From NCBI RefSeq assembly GCF_007671675.1, contig NZ_VCGW01000004.1, forward strand, positions 186,001 through 250,000: 64,000 nt of DNA. The letters run 5' to 3'. How positions within the stretch are numbered: the stretch's first letter is position 1; the number at the start of each line of letters is the position of its first letter. The position numbers and the translations under genes were made by a program. The notes under the pieces are model-generated. The model saw only the letters and a list, made by a program, of their open reading frames with translations. It ran no database searches and was not told the DNA's origin. This document shows, one piece after another, positions 1-8,055 of this stretch. This stretch comes from Marinobacter maritimus. Lineage in GTDB: Bacteria > Pseudomonadota > Gammaproteobacteria > Pseudomonadales > Oleiphilaceae.

Positions 1-2
1 CG

Positions 3-1055
3 CCGTTCAACTTCCCGGCAATGATTCCCTTGTGGATGTTCCCGATGGCGATTGCCTGCGGTAACACGTTTATTCTCAAACCGTCTGAGCAGGATCCGCT
101 TACTCCAATGCGTCTTGCCGAACTGTTTGAAGAGGCCGGTGCACCCAAGGGTGTGCTTCAGGTTGTACACGGCGGCAAACAGCAAGTTGATGTTCTGCTA
201 ACCGACCCCGCTATCAAAGCAGTGTCTTTCGTGGGTTCTGTGCCGGTCGGCCGTTACATCTACGAAACCGGCACCCGTAACATGAAGCGTGTTCAGAGCT
301 TTGCCGGTGCCAAGAACCACATGGTTATCATGCCGGATGCGGATAAACAGCAGGTTCTCAATGCCCTGGTAGGTGCATCTGTAGGTGCTGCCGGCCAGCG
401 TTGCATGGCCATTTCAGTGGCAGTGTTCGTAGGTGAAGCCCAAGCCTGGATTCCGGAACTGAAAGAAGCCATGGCGAAAGTTCGCCCGGGTGCCTGGAAT
501 GATTCCGGGGCCAGCTATGGCCCGGTTATCTCTCCCAAGGCCAAGGATCGTATTGAATCTCTTATCGCTACCGGCGAAACCCAGGGCGCCAATCTGCTCC
601 TGGACGGCCGTGGCTGCAGCGTTGATGGTTTGCCCGATGGAAACTGGGTTGGCCCAACCCTGTTCTCCGGAGTGACCACCGAGATGGACATCTATAACGA
701 AGAAGTCTTCGGTCCTGTGCTTGCCTGTATGGAAGAGGAAAACCTCGGGGATGCCATCGCCCTCATCAACAAGAGCCCATACGGTAACGGTGTCTCGATC
801 TTTACCAGCTCTGGCGGCGCGGCCCGTCGCTTCCAGCACGAGATTGAAGTGGGTCAGGTGGGTGTGAACATTCCCATCCCTGTGCCCCTGCCATTCTTCT
901 CGTTCACCGGTTGGAAGGGATCCTTCTACGGCGATCAGCACGCTTACGGCAAGCAGGCAGTGCGCTTCTATACCGAGACCAAAACCGTTACGTCACGCTG
1001 GTTCACCAGTGAGGCTGCTACGACAGAAGCAAACTTCTCTATCCAGTTGCGTTAA
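3..1055 (+). CDS. mmsA: Methylmalonate-semialdehyde dehydrogenase (5' partial)
   Basis: CoA-acylating aldehyde dehydrogenase that converts methylmalonate semialdehyde to propionyl-CoA at the end of valine catabolism. The reading frame is open from base 3, so the N-terminal part lies outside the window; about 350 residues remain. The catalytic Cys is in [11 protein letters not shown] (codon 402-404), and EEVFGPVL and [17 protein letters not shown] are typical of the MmsA branch of the ALDH family. It is followed by a strong terminator and then by the other valine-pathway genes in the same direction. The family call is secure; the substrate is supported by the neighbours. Confidence 0.95.
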   Translation, partial: PFNFPAMIPLWMFPMAIACGNTFILKPSEQDPLTPMRLAELFEEAGAPKGVLQVVHGGKQQVDVLLTDPAIKAVSFVGSVPVGRYIYETGTRNMKRVQSFAGAKNHMVIMPDADKQQVLNALVGASVGAAGQRCMAISVAVFVGEAQAWIPELKEAMAKVRPGAWNDSGASYGPVISPKAKDRIESLIATGETQGANLLLDGRGCSVDGLPDGNWVGPTLFSGVTTEMDIYNEEVFGPVLACMEEENLGDAIALINKSPYGNGVSIFTSSGGAARRFQHEIEVGQVGVNIPIPVPLPFFSFTGWKGSFYGDQHAYGKQAVRFYTETKTVTSRWFTSEAATTEANFSIQLR

Positions 1056-1078
1056 TTGCGTTGACGGTGGGACGATTT

Positions 1079-1108
1079 GGGCCGGAAACAGATTCCGGCC
1101 CCTTTTTT
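1079..1108 (+). terminator. Rho-independent terminator after mmsA
   Basis: A perfect 9-bp GC-rich stem (GGGCCGGAA with TTCCGGCCC) has a 5-nt loop and is followed by C and six T residues. It lies 24 nt after the mmsA stop. The downstream dehydrogenase may therefore depend partly on read-through or on its own promoter. Confidence 0.85.
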
Positions 1109-1148
1109 ATCCCGCGTGACCAAAGACTCTTGAATCTGGAGCCTGACG

Positions 1149-2315
1149 ATGGACTTTAACCTGACTGAAGATCAGCTGGCGTTTCGCGAAGCGGCTCGCA
1201 ATTTTGCTGAAAAATCCATGGCGCCCCACGCAGCCAAGTGGGACGACGAACATATCTTTCCGGTAGACACGCTGAAAGAGGCCGGCGAAATGGGCTTTAT
1301 GGGGATCTATACCCCGGAAGCGCTCGGCGGTATGGGACTTTCCAGGCTGGATACGTCGGTAATTGTTGAAGAGCTTGCAGCTGCATGCCCTTCAACAGCT
1401 GCGTTTATAACCATTCACAACATGGCAACCTGGATGGTTGCGAGCTTTGCGTCCGATGACCTCAAGCAGGACATTGTTCCGAAGCTGGCCAGTGGTGAGT
1501 GGCTTGCGTCTTACTGCCTGACCGAACCCGGTGCGGGCTCCGATGCTGCCAGCTTGCGAACCAAAGCGGTTCGGGATGGCGATAGCTACGTGATCAACGG
1601 TAGCAAGGTCTTTATCTCCGGCGCCGGTGATACCAATATTCTTGTGCTCATGGCTCGTACCGGTACTCCGGACTCCGGTTCCAAAGGCATTTCTACTTTC
1701 GTGATTCCCGCGGATGCCGAAGGTATTTCCTACGGAAAGAATGAAGAGAAAATGGGCTGGCACAGCCAACCAACTCGCACGATTAATCTTGAAAACGTTC
1801 GGGTTCCTGTAACCAAGCGGGTAGGTGAAGAGGGCGACGGCTTCGCCATTGCCATGAAAGGTCTGGATGGTGGCCGCCTCAACATTGCCACCTGTTCTCT
1901 GGGCGGTGCACAAGCAGCGTTGCTGCGAGCCCGGAACTACATGCATGAACGTGAGCAGTTCGGTAAACCTCTGGCCGCGTTCCAGGCTCTACAGTTCAAG
2001 TTGGCGGATATGGCAACCAACCTTGTGGCAGCGCGACAGATGGTGCGCCTTGGCGCCTTTAAACTGGATAGTGGCGATACCGAAGCCACATTACACTGCG
2101 CTATGGCCAAACGTTTCGCAACCGACGTCTGCTTTGATGTGGTAAATGACGCACTGCAACTGCATGGCGGTTACGGTTATATCCGGGAATACCCTCTGGA
2201 GCGCTATTTGCGCGATTTGCGTGTGCACCAGATTCTGGAAGGCACCAACGAAATCATGCGCCTGATTATTGCCCGTCGCCTGCTGGATGACGGTGTGGCC
2301 GAGGCCATTCAATAA
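1149..2315 (+). CDS. Acyl-CoA dehydrogenase, probable isobutyryl-CoA dehydrogenase
   Basis: FAD-dependent acyl-CoA dehydrogenase of 388 residues, the usual family length. From its neighbours it probably oxidises isobutyryl-CoA to methacrylyl-CoA. Visible signatures are LTEPGAGSD (FAD/substrate region), the C-terminal LHGGYGYIREYPLERYLRD segment and LEGTNEIM, which holds the canonical catalytic Glu of the short-chain enzymes. A GGAG lies 7 nt before the ATG. The next gene (hydratase) starts 27 nt downstream, so the two are probably co-transcribed. The ACAD8-like substrate assignment is inferred from operon context. Confidence 0.9.
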   Translation: MDFNLTEDQLAFREAARNFAEKSMAPHAAKWDDEHIFPVDTLKEAGEMGFMGIYTPEALGGMGLSRLDTSVIVEELAAACPSTAAFITIHNMATWMVASFASDDLKQDIVPKLASGEWLASYCLTEPGAGSDAASLRTKAVRDGDSYVINGSKVFISGAGDTNILVLMARTGTPDSGSKGISTFVIPADAEGISYGKNEEKMGWHSQPTRTINLENVRVPVTKRVGEEGDGFAIAMKGLDGGRLNIATCSLGGAQAALLRARNYMHEREQFGKPLAAFQALQFKLADMATNLVAARQMVRLGAFKLDSGDTEATLHCAMAKRFATDVCFDVVNDALQLHGGYGYIREYPLERYLRDLRVHQILEGTNEIMRLIIARRLLDDGVAEAIQ

Positions 2316-2342
2316 CTCGCAAAAAATAACAGGAGAAGAGTG

Positions 2343-3122
2343 ATGAGCGATCTGATTCAGCTCGAAAAACGCGGACACATTGCGATACTGACCATCAATA
2401 ACCCGCCGGCCAACACCTGGACCGCTGACTCCCTGCACGCTCTGACAAAAATCGTTCGTGAGCTCAATGAAGACAAGGACATTTTTGCGTTGGTTCTGAC
2501 CGGGCAGGGTGAGAAGTTCTTCTCCGCCGGAGCCGATCTTAAAACCTTTGCTGATGGCGACAAAGCCCGGGCCAACGACATGGCTCAACTTTTTGGCGAA
2601 GCCTTTGCGGCATTGACAGCATTCCGGGGCGTCTCCATCGCCGCTGTGAACGGTTACGCCATGGGTGGCGGCCTTGAGTGTGCACTTGCCTGTGATATCC
2701 GCATTGCCGAAGAACATGCCCAGATGGCGCTGCCAGAAGCAACGGTTGGCTTGCTACCTTGTGCTGGCGGCACCCAGAACTTGCCGTGGGTCGTGGGTGA
2801 GGGTTGGGCCAAGCGTATGATTCTTTGCGGTGAGCGGGTCAAGGCTGACAAGGCACTGCAGATTGGGTTGGTTGAAGAGGTTGTGGCCACAGGCAAGGGC
2901 CTGGAGAAGGCGCTGGAGCTGGCTGAAATGGCGTGCAAACAGAGCCCGTCTTCGGTTGCCCGCTGCAAGACTCTGGTGATGAGTTCTCGTGATGGCCGCA
3001 GCCACTCTGATAGCTGGCGCATGGAGCGTGAGCTGTTTGTTGAGCTGTTCTCAACCGAAGACCAGAGAGAGGGCGTGAATGCCTTTCTGGAAAAACGTAA
3101 GCCGGAATGGAAAAACCGCTGA
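2343..3122 (+). CDS. Enoyl-CoA hydratase (probable methacrylyl-CoA hydratase)
   Basis: Crotonase-family hydratase of 259 residues, expected to hydrate methacrylyl-CoA to 3-hydroxyisobutyryl-CoA. The oxyanion-hole segments KFFSAGADLK and AMGGGLECALACDIRIAE are intact, and the catalytic Glu region ALPEATVGLLPCAGGTQ is present. An in-frame GTG at 2340 is possible, but the ATG at 2343 sits 7 nt after AGGAG and is the better start. It lies between the dehydrogenase and the hydrolase of the same pathway. Confidence 0.9.
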   Translation: MSDLIQLEKRGHIAILTINNPPANTWTADSLHALTKIVRELNEDKDIFALVLTGQGEKFFSAGADLKTFADGDKARANDMAQLFGEAFAALTAFRGVSIAAVNGYAMGGGLECALACDIRIAEEHAQMALPEATVGLLPCAGGTQNLPWVVGEGWAKRMILCGERVKADKALQIGLVEEVVATGKGLEKALELAEMACKQSPSSVARCKTLVMSSRDGRSHSDSWRMERELFVELFSTEDQREGVNAFLEKRKPEWKNR

Positions 3123-3153
3123 AAACCGAAACATACCGGTTCAAGGATTTCTT

Positions 3154-4236
3154 ATGAGCAACCAACCGATTGTTTTTGAAGAGTGGAAAACCGCCGACGG
3201 CGCATTGATTGCCGTAGCCCGGCTAAATACGCCCAAGGCGCTCAACTCGCTCTCTCTTGAGATGATTCGGATGCTGACGCCACAGCTCAAAAGCTGGGCT
3301 GAGGATGACCGCGTTCGCGCCGTATGGATTGAGGCCGAAGGCGATAAGGCGTTCTGTGCAGGCGGAGACATAGTCGCGCTTTACAGGAGCATGACCGAGC
3401 CTCAGAGCGGAAGCGGCGCCAGCATCGGCACTGCGTTCTTCACTGAAGAATATGAAATGGATTATCTGATCCATTCGTTTCCGAAGCCTGTGGTGTGCTG
3501 GGGACATGGCATTGTGATGGGTGGTGGCATTGGCATCATGGCAGGCGCTTCCCATCGGGTAGTTACTGAAGCATCGATGCTGGCCATGCCCGAGAGCAGT
3601 ATCGGGCTCTACCCGGACGTTGCGGCGGGCTGGTTCCTGAATCGAACCCCCGGGCGCACGGGGCTTTTTCTGGGGCTAACCGGTGCTCGCATGAATGCGG
3701 CCGATGCCCTGTTCGTAGGCCTTGCCGATCGCTTTATCAAACATGAACACAAAGCGGCTGTGGTCGCCGATCTGACCGCACACAACTGGCAGGGTGAAGA
3801 CGCCTTCGCCGTGGTGGGCAGCGTACTCCGGCAGCATGAGAATCAAAGCGCTGACGCCTTGCCTGAGTCTCAGGTACGGACGCATTTCGATGAGATAAAC
3901 CGTGTCACTGATGCCGACAGCCTGGCTGATATGGTTGCGCAGATGAAAGAGCTTGCGAGCGGTGACGGCTGGCTTGCCAAATCAACCAAGCCATTGGAGA
4001 CCGCATCGCCAACGTCGCTGGCGCTTTGCTGGCAGCATTTGCGTAACTGCCGTCTGGATAGCCTTCGCGAGGTTCTCGATAAAGAGCTTACACTCTCCCA
4101 GAACTGCCTCACCAAAGGCGAGTTTGCCGAAGGTGTGCGGGCGCTCCTGATCGACAAGGATAAACAGCCGCGCTGGCGCTACGCATCGCTGGAGGAAATC
4201 GACAGCGAGTGGATTGACAGCTTTTTCGAAAACTAG
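3154..4236 (+). CDS. 3-hydroxyisobutyryl-CoA hydrolase
   Basis: Crotonase-fold hydrolase of 360 residues that releases 3-hydroxyisobutyrate from its CoA ester. It shows AFCAGGDIVALY, HGIVMGGGIGIMAGASHRVV and MPESSIGLYPDVAAGW, the pattern that separates HIBCH proteins from simple hydratases, together with the longer C-terminal half. An upstream ATG at 3079 would overlap the preceding gene by 44 bases; the ATG at 3154 follows AAGGA and was chosen. The product feeds MmsB, encoded next. Confidence 0.92.
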   Translation: MSNQPIVFEEWKTADGALIAVARLNTPKALNSLSLEMIRMLTPQLKSWAEDDRVRAVWIEAEGDKAFCAGGDIVALYRSMTEPQSGSGASIGTAFFTEEYEMDYLIHSFPKPVVCWGHGIVMGGGIGIMAGASHRVVTEASMLAMPESSIGLYPDVAAGWFLNRTPGRTGLFLGLTGARMNAADALFVGLADRFIKHEHKAAVVADLTAHNWQGEDAFAVVGSVLRQHENQSADALPESQVRTHFDEINRVTDADSLADMVAQMKELASGDGWLAKSTKPLETASPTSLALCWQHLRNCRLDSLREVLDKELTLSQNCLTKGEFAEGVRALLIDKDKQPRWRYASLEEIDSEWIDSFFEN

Positions 4237-4296
4237 CCAAACAGGGCGCCTGAGCGGGCGGCCTACTCAACCGAATACAAAAACAAGGGGATGAAT

Positions 4297-5184
4297 ATGG
4301 CAACGATTACCTTTATCGGCTTGGGCAACATGGGTGGCCCTATGGCCAGCAACCTTGTAAAAGCCGGGCACGACGTAACTGTGTTTGATCTCTCAAAGGA
4401 CGCAGTCGCTGCACTGGTTTCCGAAGGCGCAAAAACCGCAGACACGGCCCACGAAGCGGCCAAAGGCGCGGAGTGCGTGATCACCATGCTGCCGGCCGGC
4501 AAGCACGTTGAAGCGGTATATCTGGGTGAAGACGGTTTGCTTGCGGCCCTGCCCGGGGGCACTCTGGTTATTGATTCGTCCACCATCTCGCCGGAAACGG
4601 CTCGTGGGGTAGCGGAACAGGCCGAGGCCAAACACATTCCATTCCTTGATGCCCCGGTTTCAGGCGGTGTGGGTGGCGCCAAAGCGGGCACTCTGAGCTT
4701 TATCTGTGGTGGCGATGAGGGCACCTTCAATAAAGCGAAGCCAATTCTTGAAGACATGGGCAAGAACATTTTCCACGCCGGCGACCACGGTGCGGGTCAG
4801 GTTGCCAAAATCTGCAACAACATGCTGTTGGCCATCCTGATGGCAGGCACCAGTGAAGCTCTGGCTCTGGGTGTGAAAAACGGGCTGGATCCAGTAGTAC
4901 TTTCTGAGGTCATGAAGCAGAGTTCCGGCGGTAACTGGGCGTTGAATGTCTATAACCCCTGGCCCGGAGTTATGGAAGCGGCGCCCGCATCACGAGGGTA
5001 CGAAGGCGGCTTTCTGGTTGATTTGATGAACAAGGATCTTGGTTTGGCGTTCGATAATGCCGTGAAGAATCACGCAGCAATTCCCATGGGCTCTCTCGCC
5101 CGCAACCTGTTTGAGCTTCACGCAGGGCAGGGTAATGGGACACTGGATTTCTCCAGCATCCAGCGTCTGTACAAGCCTGACTAA
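4297..5184 (+). CDS. mmsB: 3-hydroxyisobutyrate dehydrogenase
   Basis: NAD-dependent dehydrogenase of 295 residues that forms methylmalonate semialdehyde, the substrate of MmsA. The N-terminal GLGNMGGPMA is the Rossmann motif, DAPVSGGVGGAKAGTL is the substrate-binding signature, and GAGQVAKICNN carries the catalytic Lys. The ATG at 4291 would directly abut the AAGGGG ribosome-binding site; the ATG at 4297 has 6-nt spacing and is preferred. It ends the valine operon and is followed by a hairpin. Confidence 0.95.
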   Translation: MATITFIGLGNMGGPMASNLVKAGHDVTVFDLSKDAVAALVSEGAKTADTAHEAAKGAECVITMLPAGKHVEAVYLGEDGLLAALPGGTLVIDSSTISPETARGVAEQAEAKHIPFLDAPVSGGVGGAKAGTLSFICGGDEGTFNKAKPILEDMGKNIFHAGDHGAGQVAKICNNMLLAILMAGTSEALALGVKNGLDPVVLSEVMKQSSGGNWALNVYNPWPGVMEAAPASRGYEGGFLVDLMNKDLGLAFDNAVKNHAAIPMGSLARNLFELHAGQGNGTLDFSSIQRLYKPD

Positions 5185-5190
5185 TACCCA

Positions 5191-5216
5191 CCGGGGCGCG
5201 ATTTTTCGTGCCCCGG
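5191..5216 (+). terminator. Hairpin after mmsB
   Basis: Eleven-base-pair GC-rich stem (CCGGGGCGCGA with TCGTGCCCCGG, one G-U pair) with a 4-nt T loop, starting 6 nt after the mmsB stop. No T-tract follows, so it may be a weak terminator or an mRNA 3'-end stabiliser. Confidence 0.5.
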
Positions 5217-5397
5217 AATCTCCCTCCAGGAACCCCTTTCCCCAGCCAGTCCATTCCTGTCTTTCATATCTCTGTATGTCAGCGCAAATACTGTTGAGCA
5301 AGATAACTATAAGTACGACAATGAAGTTTCTGAATGGTGGATCGGTAGCGAGTAAAGCGTAGCCGGTTTCTGATCACGGTTGCGGGCTGTTTTACCT

Positions 5398-6330
5398 ATG
5401 CTGACGAATACCTTTGTACTTTACTTATCGACCGTGTTGATCTGGGGCTCGACGTTTATAGCAATACCCCTGCAGTTGGGTGAGGTCCCCGGTGACGTAT
5501 CCATTGCTTACCGGTTTGGGCTATCTGCGCTGGTGCTGATGTTTTGGTGCAGCCTTACCCGGCGGAATATGAGATTCGGCTTTCGCCAGCACCTGTGGAT
5601 GGCAGGCCAGGGCCTGATGCTGTTCGGGTTCAACTATATGCTGGTTTATCAGGCTTCTGCCGATATCACCAGTGGTTTGATTGCGGTGGTGTTTTCTACC
5701 ATTATCGTGATGAACATCATCAACGGCGCCCTGTTTTTTGGCAATCGCGTGCCGCGCGCAGTTATTGCGGGAGCAGCGCTCGGGCTTGTGGGTATCTGCC
5801 TGGTGTTTTTGCCCGAAGTTCGCGCTCTGGACGCCGATGGCACCACCTTGCGCGCCATCATCCTGAGCCTGGTGGGAACCTTTATTACGTCGTTCGGGAA
5901 TATGCTCTCCGCCCGCAATCAGTCTTCAAAACTACCTGTCATGCAGAGCAACGCCTACGGTATGGCTTATGGTGCCCTCACGCTGGCGCTCATTGCCTGG
6001 GGCCGGGGTGAGGCGTTTGTTTTTGAAACCACATGGACTTACACGGGCTCTCTGGTCTATCTGGCCCTTGTGGGTTCTGTGCTGGGCTTCGGCAGTTTCC
6101 TTACGCTGCTCGGGCGCATAGGGCCGGAACGTGCAGCCTACTGCATGGTGCTCTTCCCGATAGTGGCGCTTGCGCTCTCAACTGTGTTCGAAAATTACAC
6201 CTGGACTGCCGAAGCGGTTGCTGGCGTGTCGCTGGTGCTTGCCGGTAACCTGCTGGTGATCGTTCCCAGGCAGCAGTTGCTGCGTGTATTGCGGATCTTT
6301 CGTCCCGCCGTTAGTCGCCATGCGAAGTGA
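5398..6330 (+). CDS. DMT-superfamily (EamA) inner-membrane transporter
   Basis: Membrane protein of about 310 residues with roughly ten hydrophobic segments in two similar halves, as in EamA/RhaT-type exporters. The opening LYLSTVLIWGSTFIAIPLQLG is typical of the family. The substrate cannot be told from the sequence. The start is uncertain: a TTG at 5380 is in frame, the first ATG is at 5398, and neither has a clear ribosome-binding site. It is not obviously linked to either neighbouring operon. Confidence 0.82.
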   Translation: MLTNTFVLYLSTVLIWGSTFIAIPLQLGEVPGDVSIAYRFGLSALVLMFWCSLTRRNMRFGFRQHLWMAGQGLMLFGFNYMLVYQASADITSGLIAVVFSTIIVMNIINGALFFGNRVPRAVIAGAALGLVGICLVFLPEVRALDADGTTLRAIILSLVGTFITSFGNMLSARNQSSKLPVMQSNAYGMAYGALTLALIAWGRGEAFVFETTWTYTGSLVYLALVGSVLGFGSFLTLLGRIGPERAAYCMVLFPIVALALSTVFENYTWTAEAVAGVSLVLAGNLLVIVPRQQLLRVLRIFRPAVSRHAK

Positions 6331-6443
6331 GTTTGGCACCCGGCCCCGATTTCCGGATTGAGATCGTCTATAACCTGGATACAGCTAGTCCAAGCCCAAA
6401 ACTGGGGGTTTAACCAAAAAAATTGAAATTTATCGGATTTTTT

Positions 6444-6471
6444 CGGAATAACTTTTCAGCTGAATCGTCAT
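6444..6471 (+). promoter_or_regulatory. ECF-type promoter upstream of the Ala-rich protein gene
   Basis: CGGAATAA (6444-6451), a 14-nt spacer, then CGTCAT (6466-6471). The words and the exact spacing match the two divergent promoters at 9436-9463 and 9471-9500, so this is read as a target of the ECF sigma factor encoded at 9519. The start codon is 46 nt downstream. Assignment rests on pattern matching only. Confidence 0.6.
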
Positions 6472-6517
6472 CAAGATGAAAACTACCCATAAAGGGTCAT
6501 CAAAGGAGGACGAAGTT

Positions 6518-7024
6518 ATGAAAAAACGTATCCTGACATTTGCCATCTGTTCCATCCTTTCTACCGGTGTTTATGCCGCCGAGGGCTCTGGTTCTGCCAA
6601 TGTGCAAGCCGACGCCAACATGAACGCCAGCGCCAGTTCTAATAATGGCGTTTCTGCCCAAGGCGATGGATCAGCTTCCGCTGAAGGTAATGTAAATGGC
6701 GAGGCTGCACGTCGCGAGGCCTCTGAGGAGGCCCGCGCTGCCAGTAGCGAAGCGCGCCAGAAAAAGAATGCAGCCGTTCGTGCCGGTGTCGAGACAGGTG
6801 AGAAAGTGCGCAGTAAAGCTAGCGCCACTGCAAATGCGGCCACGACTACGGCCGCTGAAAAACGTGCAACCGCGCAGGATCGCATGAGCAAGGCTCGCAA
6901 TGCCGAACTCCGGTTGGAAACCAATCAGCAAGTCGGTACCTCGGTTTCCGATTCGGTAAAAAGTGAAGTCCAGAAGTCCGTGAAAGGAAGTGTGAAGGGT
7001 ACCGCCGGTGGCCGTGTATTTTAA
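6518..7024 (+). CDS. Secreted Ala/Ser/Asn-rich low-complexity protein
   Basis: I do not recognise a family. The 168-residue product starts with a Sec signal peptide (MKKRILTFAICSILSTGVYA, likely cut after residue 20). It continues with a Gly/Ser/Asn/Ala-rich region to about residue 60, a charged Ala/Arg/Glu region likely to be helical (about 65-130), and a Ser/Val/Lys-rich tail. It has no cysteine after the signal. An ATG at 6476 is in frame, but the ATG at 6518 follows AAAGGAGG with good spacing. A strong terminator follows at once. An ECF-type promoter precedes it, linking it to the sigma factor at 9519. A structural or adhesive envelope role is speculation. Confidence 0.75.
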   Translation: MKKRILTFAICSILSTGVYAAEGSGSANVQADANMNASASSNNGVSAQGDGSASAEGNVNGEAARREASEEARAASSEARQKKNAAVRAGVETGEKVRSKASATANAATTTAAEKRATAQDRMSKARNAELRLETNQQVGTSVSDSVKSEVQKSVKGSVKGTAGGRVF

Positions 7025-7041
7025 TCACCCCGGATAGCAGT

Positions 7042-7068
7042 AGCCGGGCCTTTTGGCCCGGCTTTTTT
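7042..7068 (+). terminator. Rho-independent terminator
   Basis: Perfect 9-bp stem AGCCGGGCC / GGCCCGGCT with a TTTT loop and a T6 tract, 17 nt after the Ala-rich protein stop and only 18 nt before the next start codon. It would set a high expression ratio of the Ala-rich protein over the beta-barrel gene. Confidence 0.9.
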
Positions 7069-7086
7069 CTGGCCAGGAGATGCCTT

Positions 7087-8055
7087 ATGACGTTGAATAA
7101 ATTCTTGTACAGGTTGCCGCTAGCGGTCGTGCTCTGTGCAACGACCCCGTTTCTTTATGCCTCGGAGCATGCCGAACTGAATGGCCATGTGGAGGGCGGA
7201 ATGGAGTACGACAGTAACTTGACTGTAGACGAGCTGAACCGTTCGTCTGACTCCAGTGATGAAGCCTGGGTGTACGACGCTGGGTTGGAAGCTATTCTGA
7301 AACCGGCCAAAGCTTTGAATTTGACGATGGGCTACTCGCTTTCCGGTAGCCGCTATCAGAGCAACGATGAGTTTGATCAGGATATTCATTTGGCTTCTGC
7401 GGATCTGAGCTACGATTTTGATCCGGTCACGCTGGGCACCAGCTACCACTATTCCCGCGCCACACTGTCCTCCGACCCTTTCCTGGACTTCAAACGAGCC
7501 AGTGTCTATCTGGGAAGTCTTGTAGGGGAAGATGTCTATGTGATGGCCAGCCTGCAGGACAAATCCAAGGATTTTGAAGAGGGCAGTGCCCGAGATGCCG
7601 ATATTCGAGGTGTCAGTATGGATGCCTTTTTCTTCTTTAACGAAGCCCGCAGTCACCTGTTGATCGGAGTAGATGGCGATCAGGAAGACGCCGGCGCCGA
7701 TGCTTACGACAATCGGCTGATTCGCGTTCGTGTCAGTCTGGCTCACAAGTTCCTGATGGCGGAGCAGGAAAACCGTCTGCGCCTGAAATGGCGTTACGAA
7801 AACCGGGAATATGATGAAATCAGCATCGCACCGTCTGATCCGCTGCTTAACAACCCGCTCACTGAGGATTTGCAGGAGCGCACCTCGGATCGGCGAATAG
7901 ATAGGATTTACATCGTCGAAGCTGGCTGGCGCATCGGCCTGAGCGAGGTGTTGAGTTTGGAACCACACATTTCTTTCGGCCATTACACATCGAACGTGGC
8001 GTCTGCGGACTACGATAAAACCGTTGCGGGCGTTACGCTTCGGGCGGGGTTTTGA
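7087..8055 (+). CDS. Predicted outer-membrane beta-barrel protein
   Basis: No family recognised with certainty. The 322-residue protein has a signal peptide (cleavage likely after PFLYA, about residue 26). Alternating hydrophobic/polar stretches with aromatic girdles follow (GYSLSGSRY, TLGTSYHYSR, RLRLKWRYENREYDE, LSLEPHISFGHYTSN), and it ends in Gly-Phe, the terminal Phe expected of BAM-inserted barrels. CCAGGAGA precedes the ATG. It lies just after the Ala-rich gene's terminator and its 3' end overlaps the convergent subtilase gene by 23 bases. It may be the outer-membrane partner of the secreted Ala-rich protein. Confidence 0.72.
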   Translation: MTLNKFLYRLPLAVVLCATTPFLYASEHAELNGHVEGGMEYDSNLTVDELNRSSDSSDEAWVYDAGLEAILKPAKALNLTMGYSLSGSRYQSNDEFDQDIHLASADLSYDFDPVTLGTSYHYSRATLSSDPFLDFKRASVYLGSLVGEDVYVMASLQDKSKDFEEGSARDADIRGVSMDAFFFFNEARSHLLIGVDGDQEDAGADAYDNRLIRVRVSLAHKFLMAEQENRLRLKWRYENREYDEISIAPSDPLLNNPLTEDLQERTSDRRIDRIYIVEAGWRIGLSEVLSLEPHISFGHYTSNVASADYDKTVAGVTLRAGF

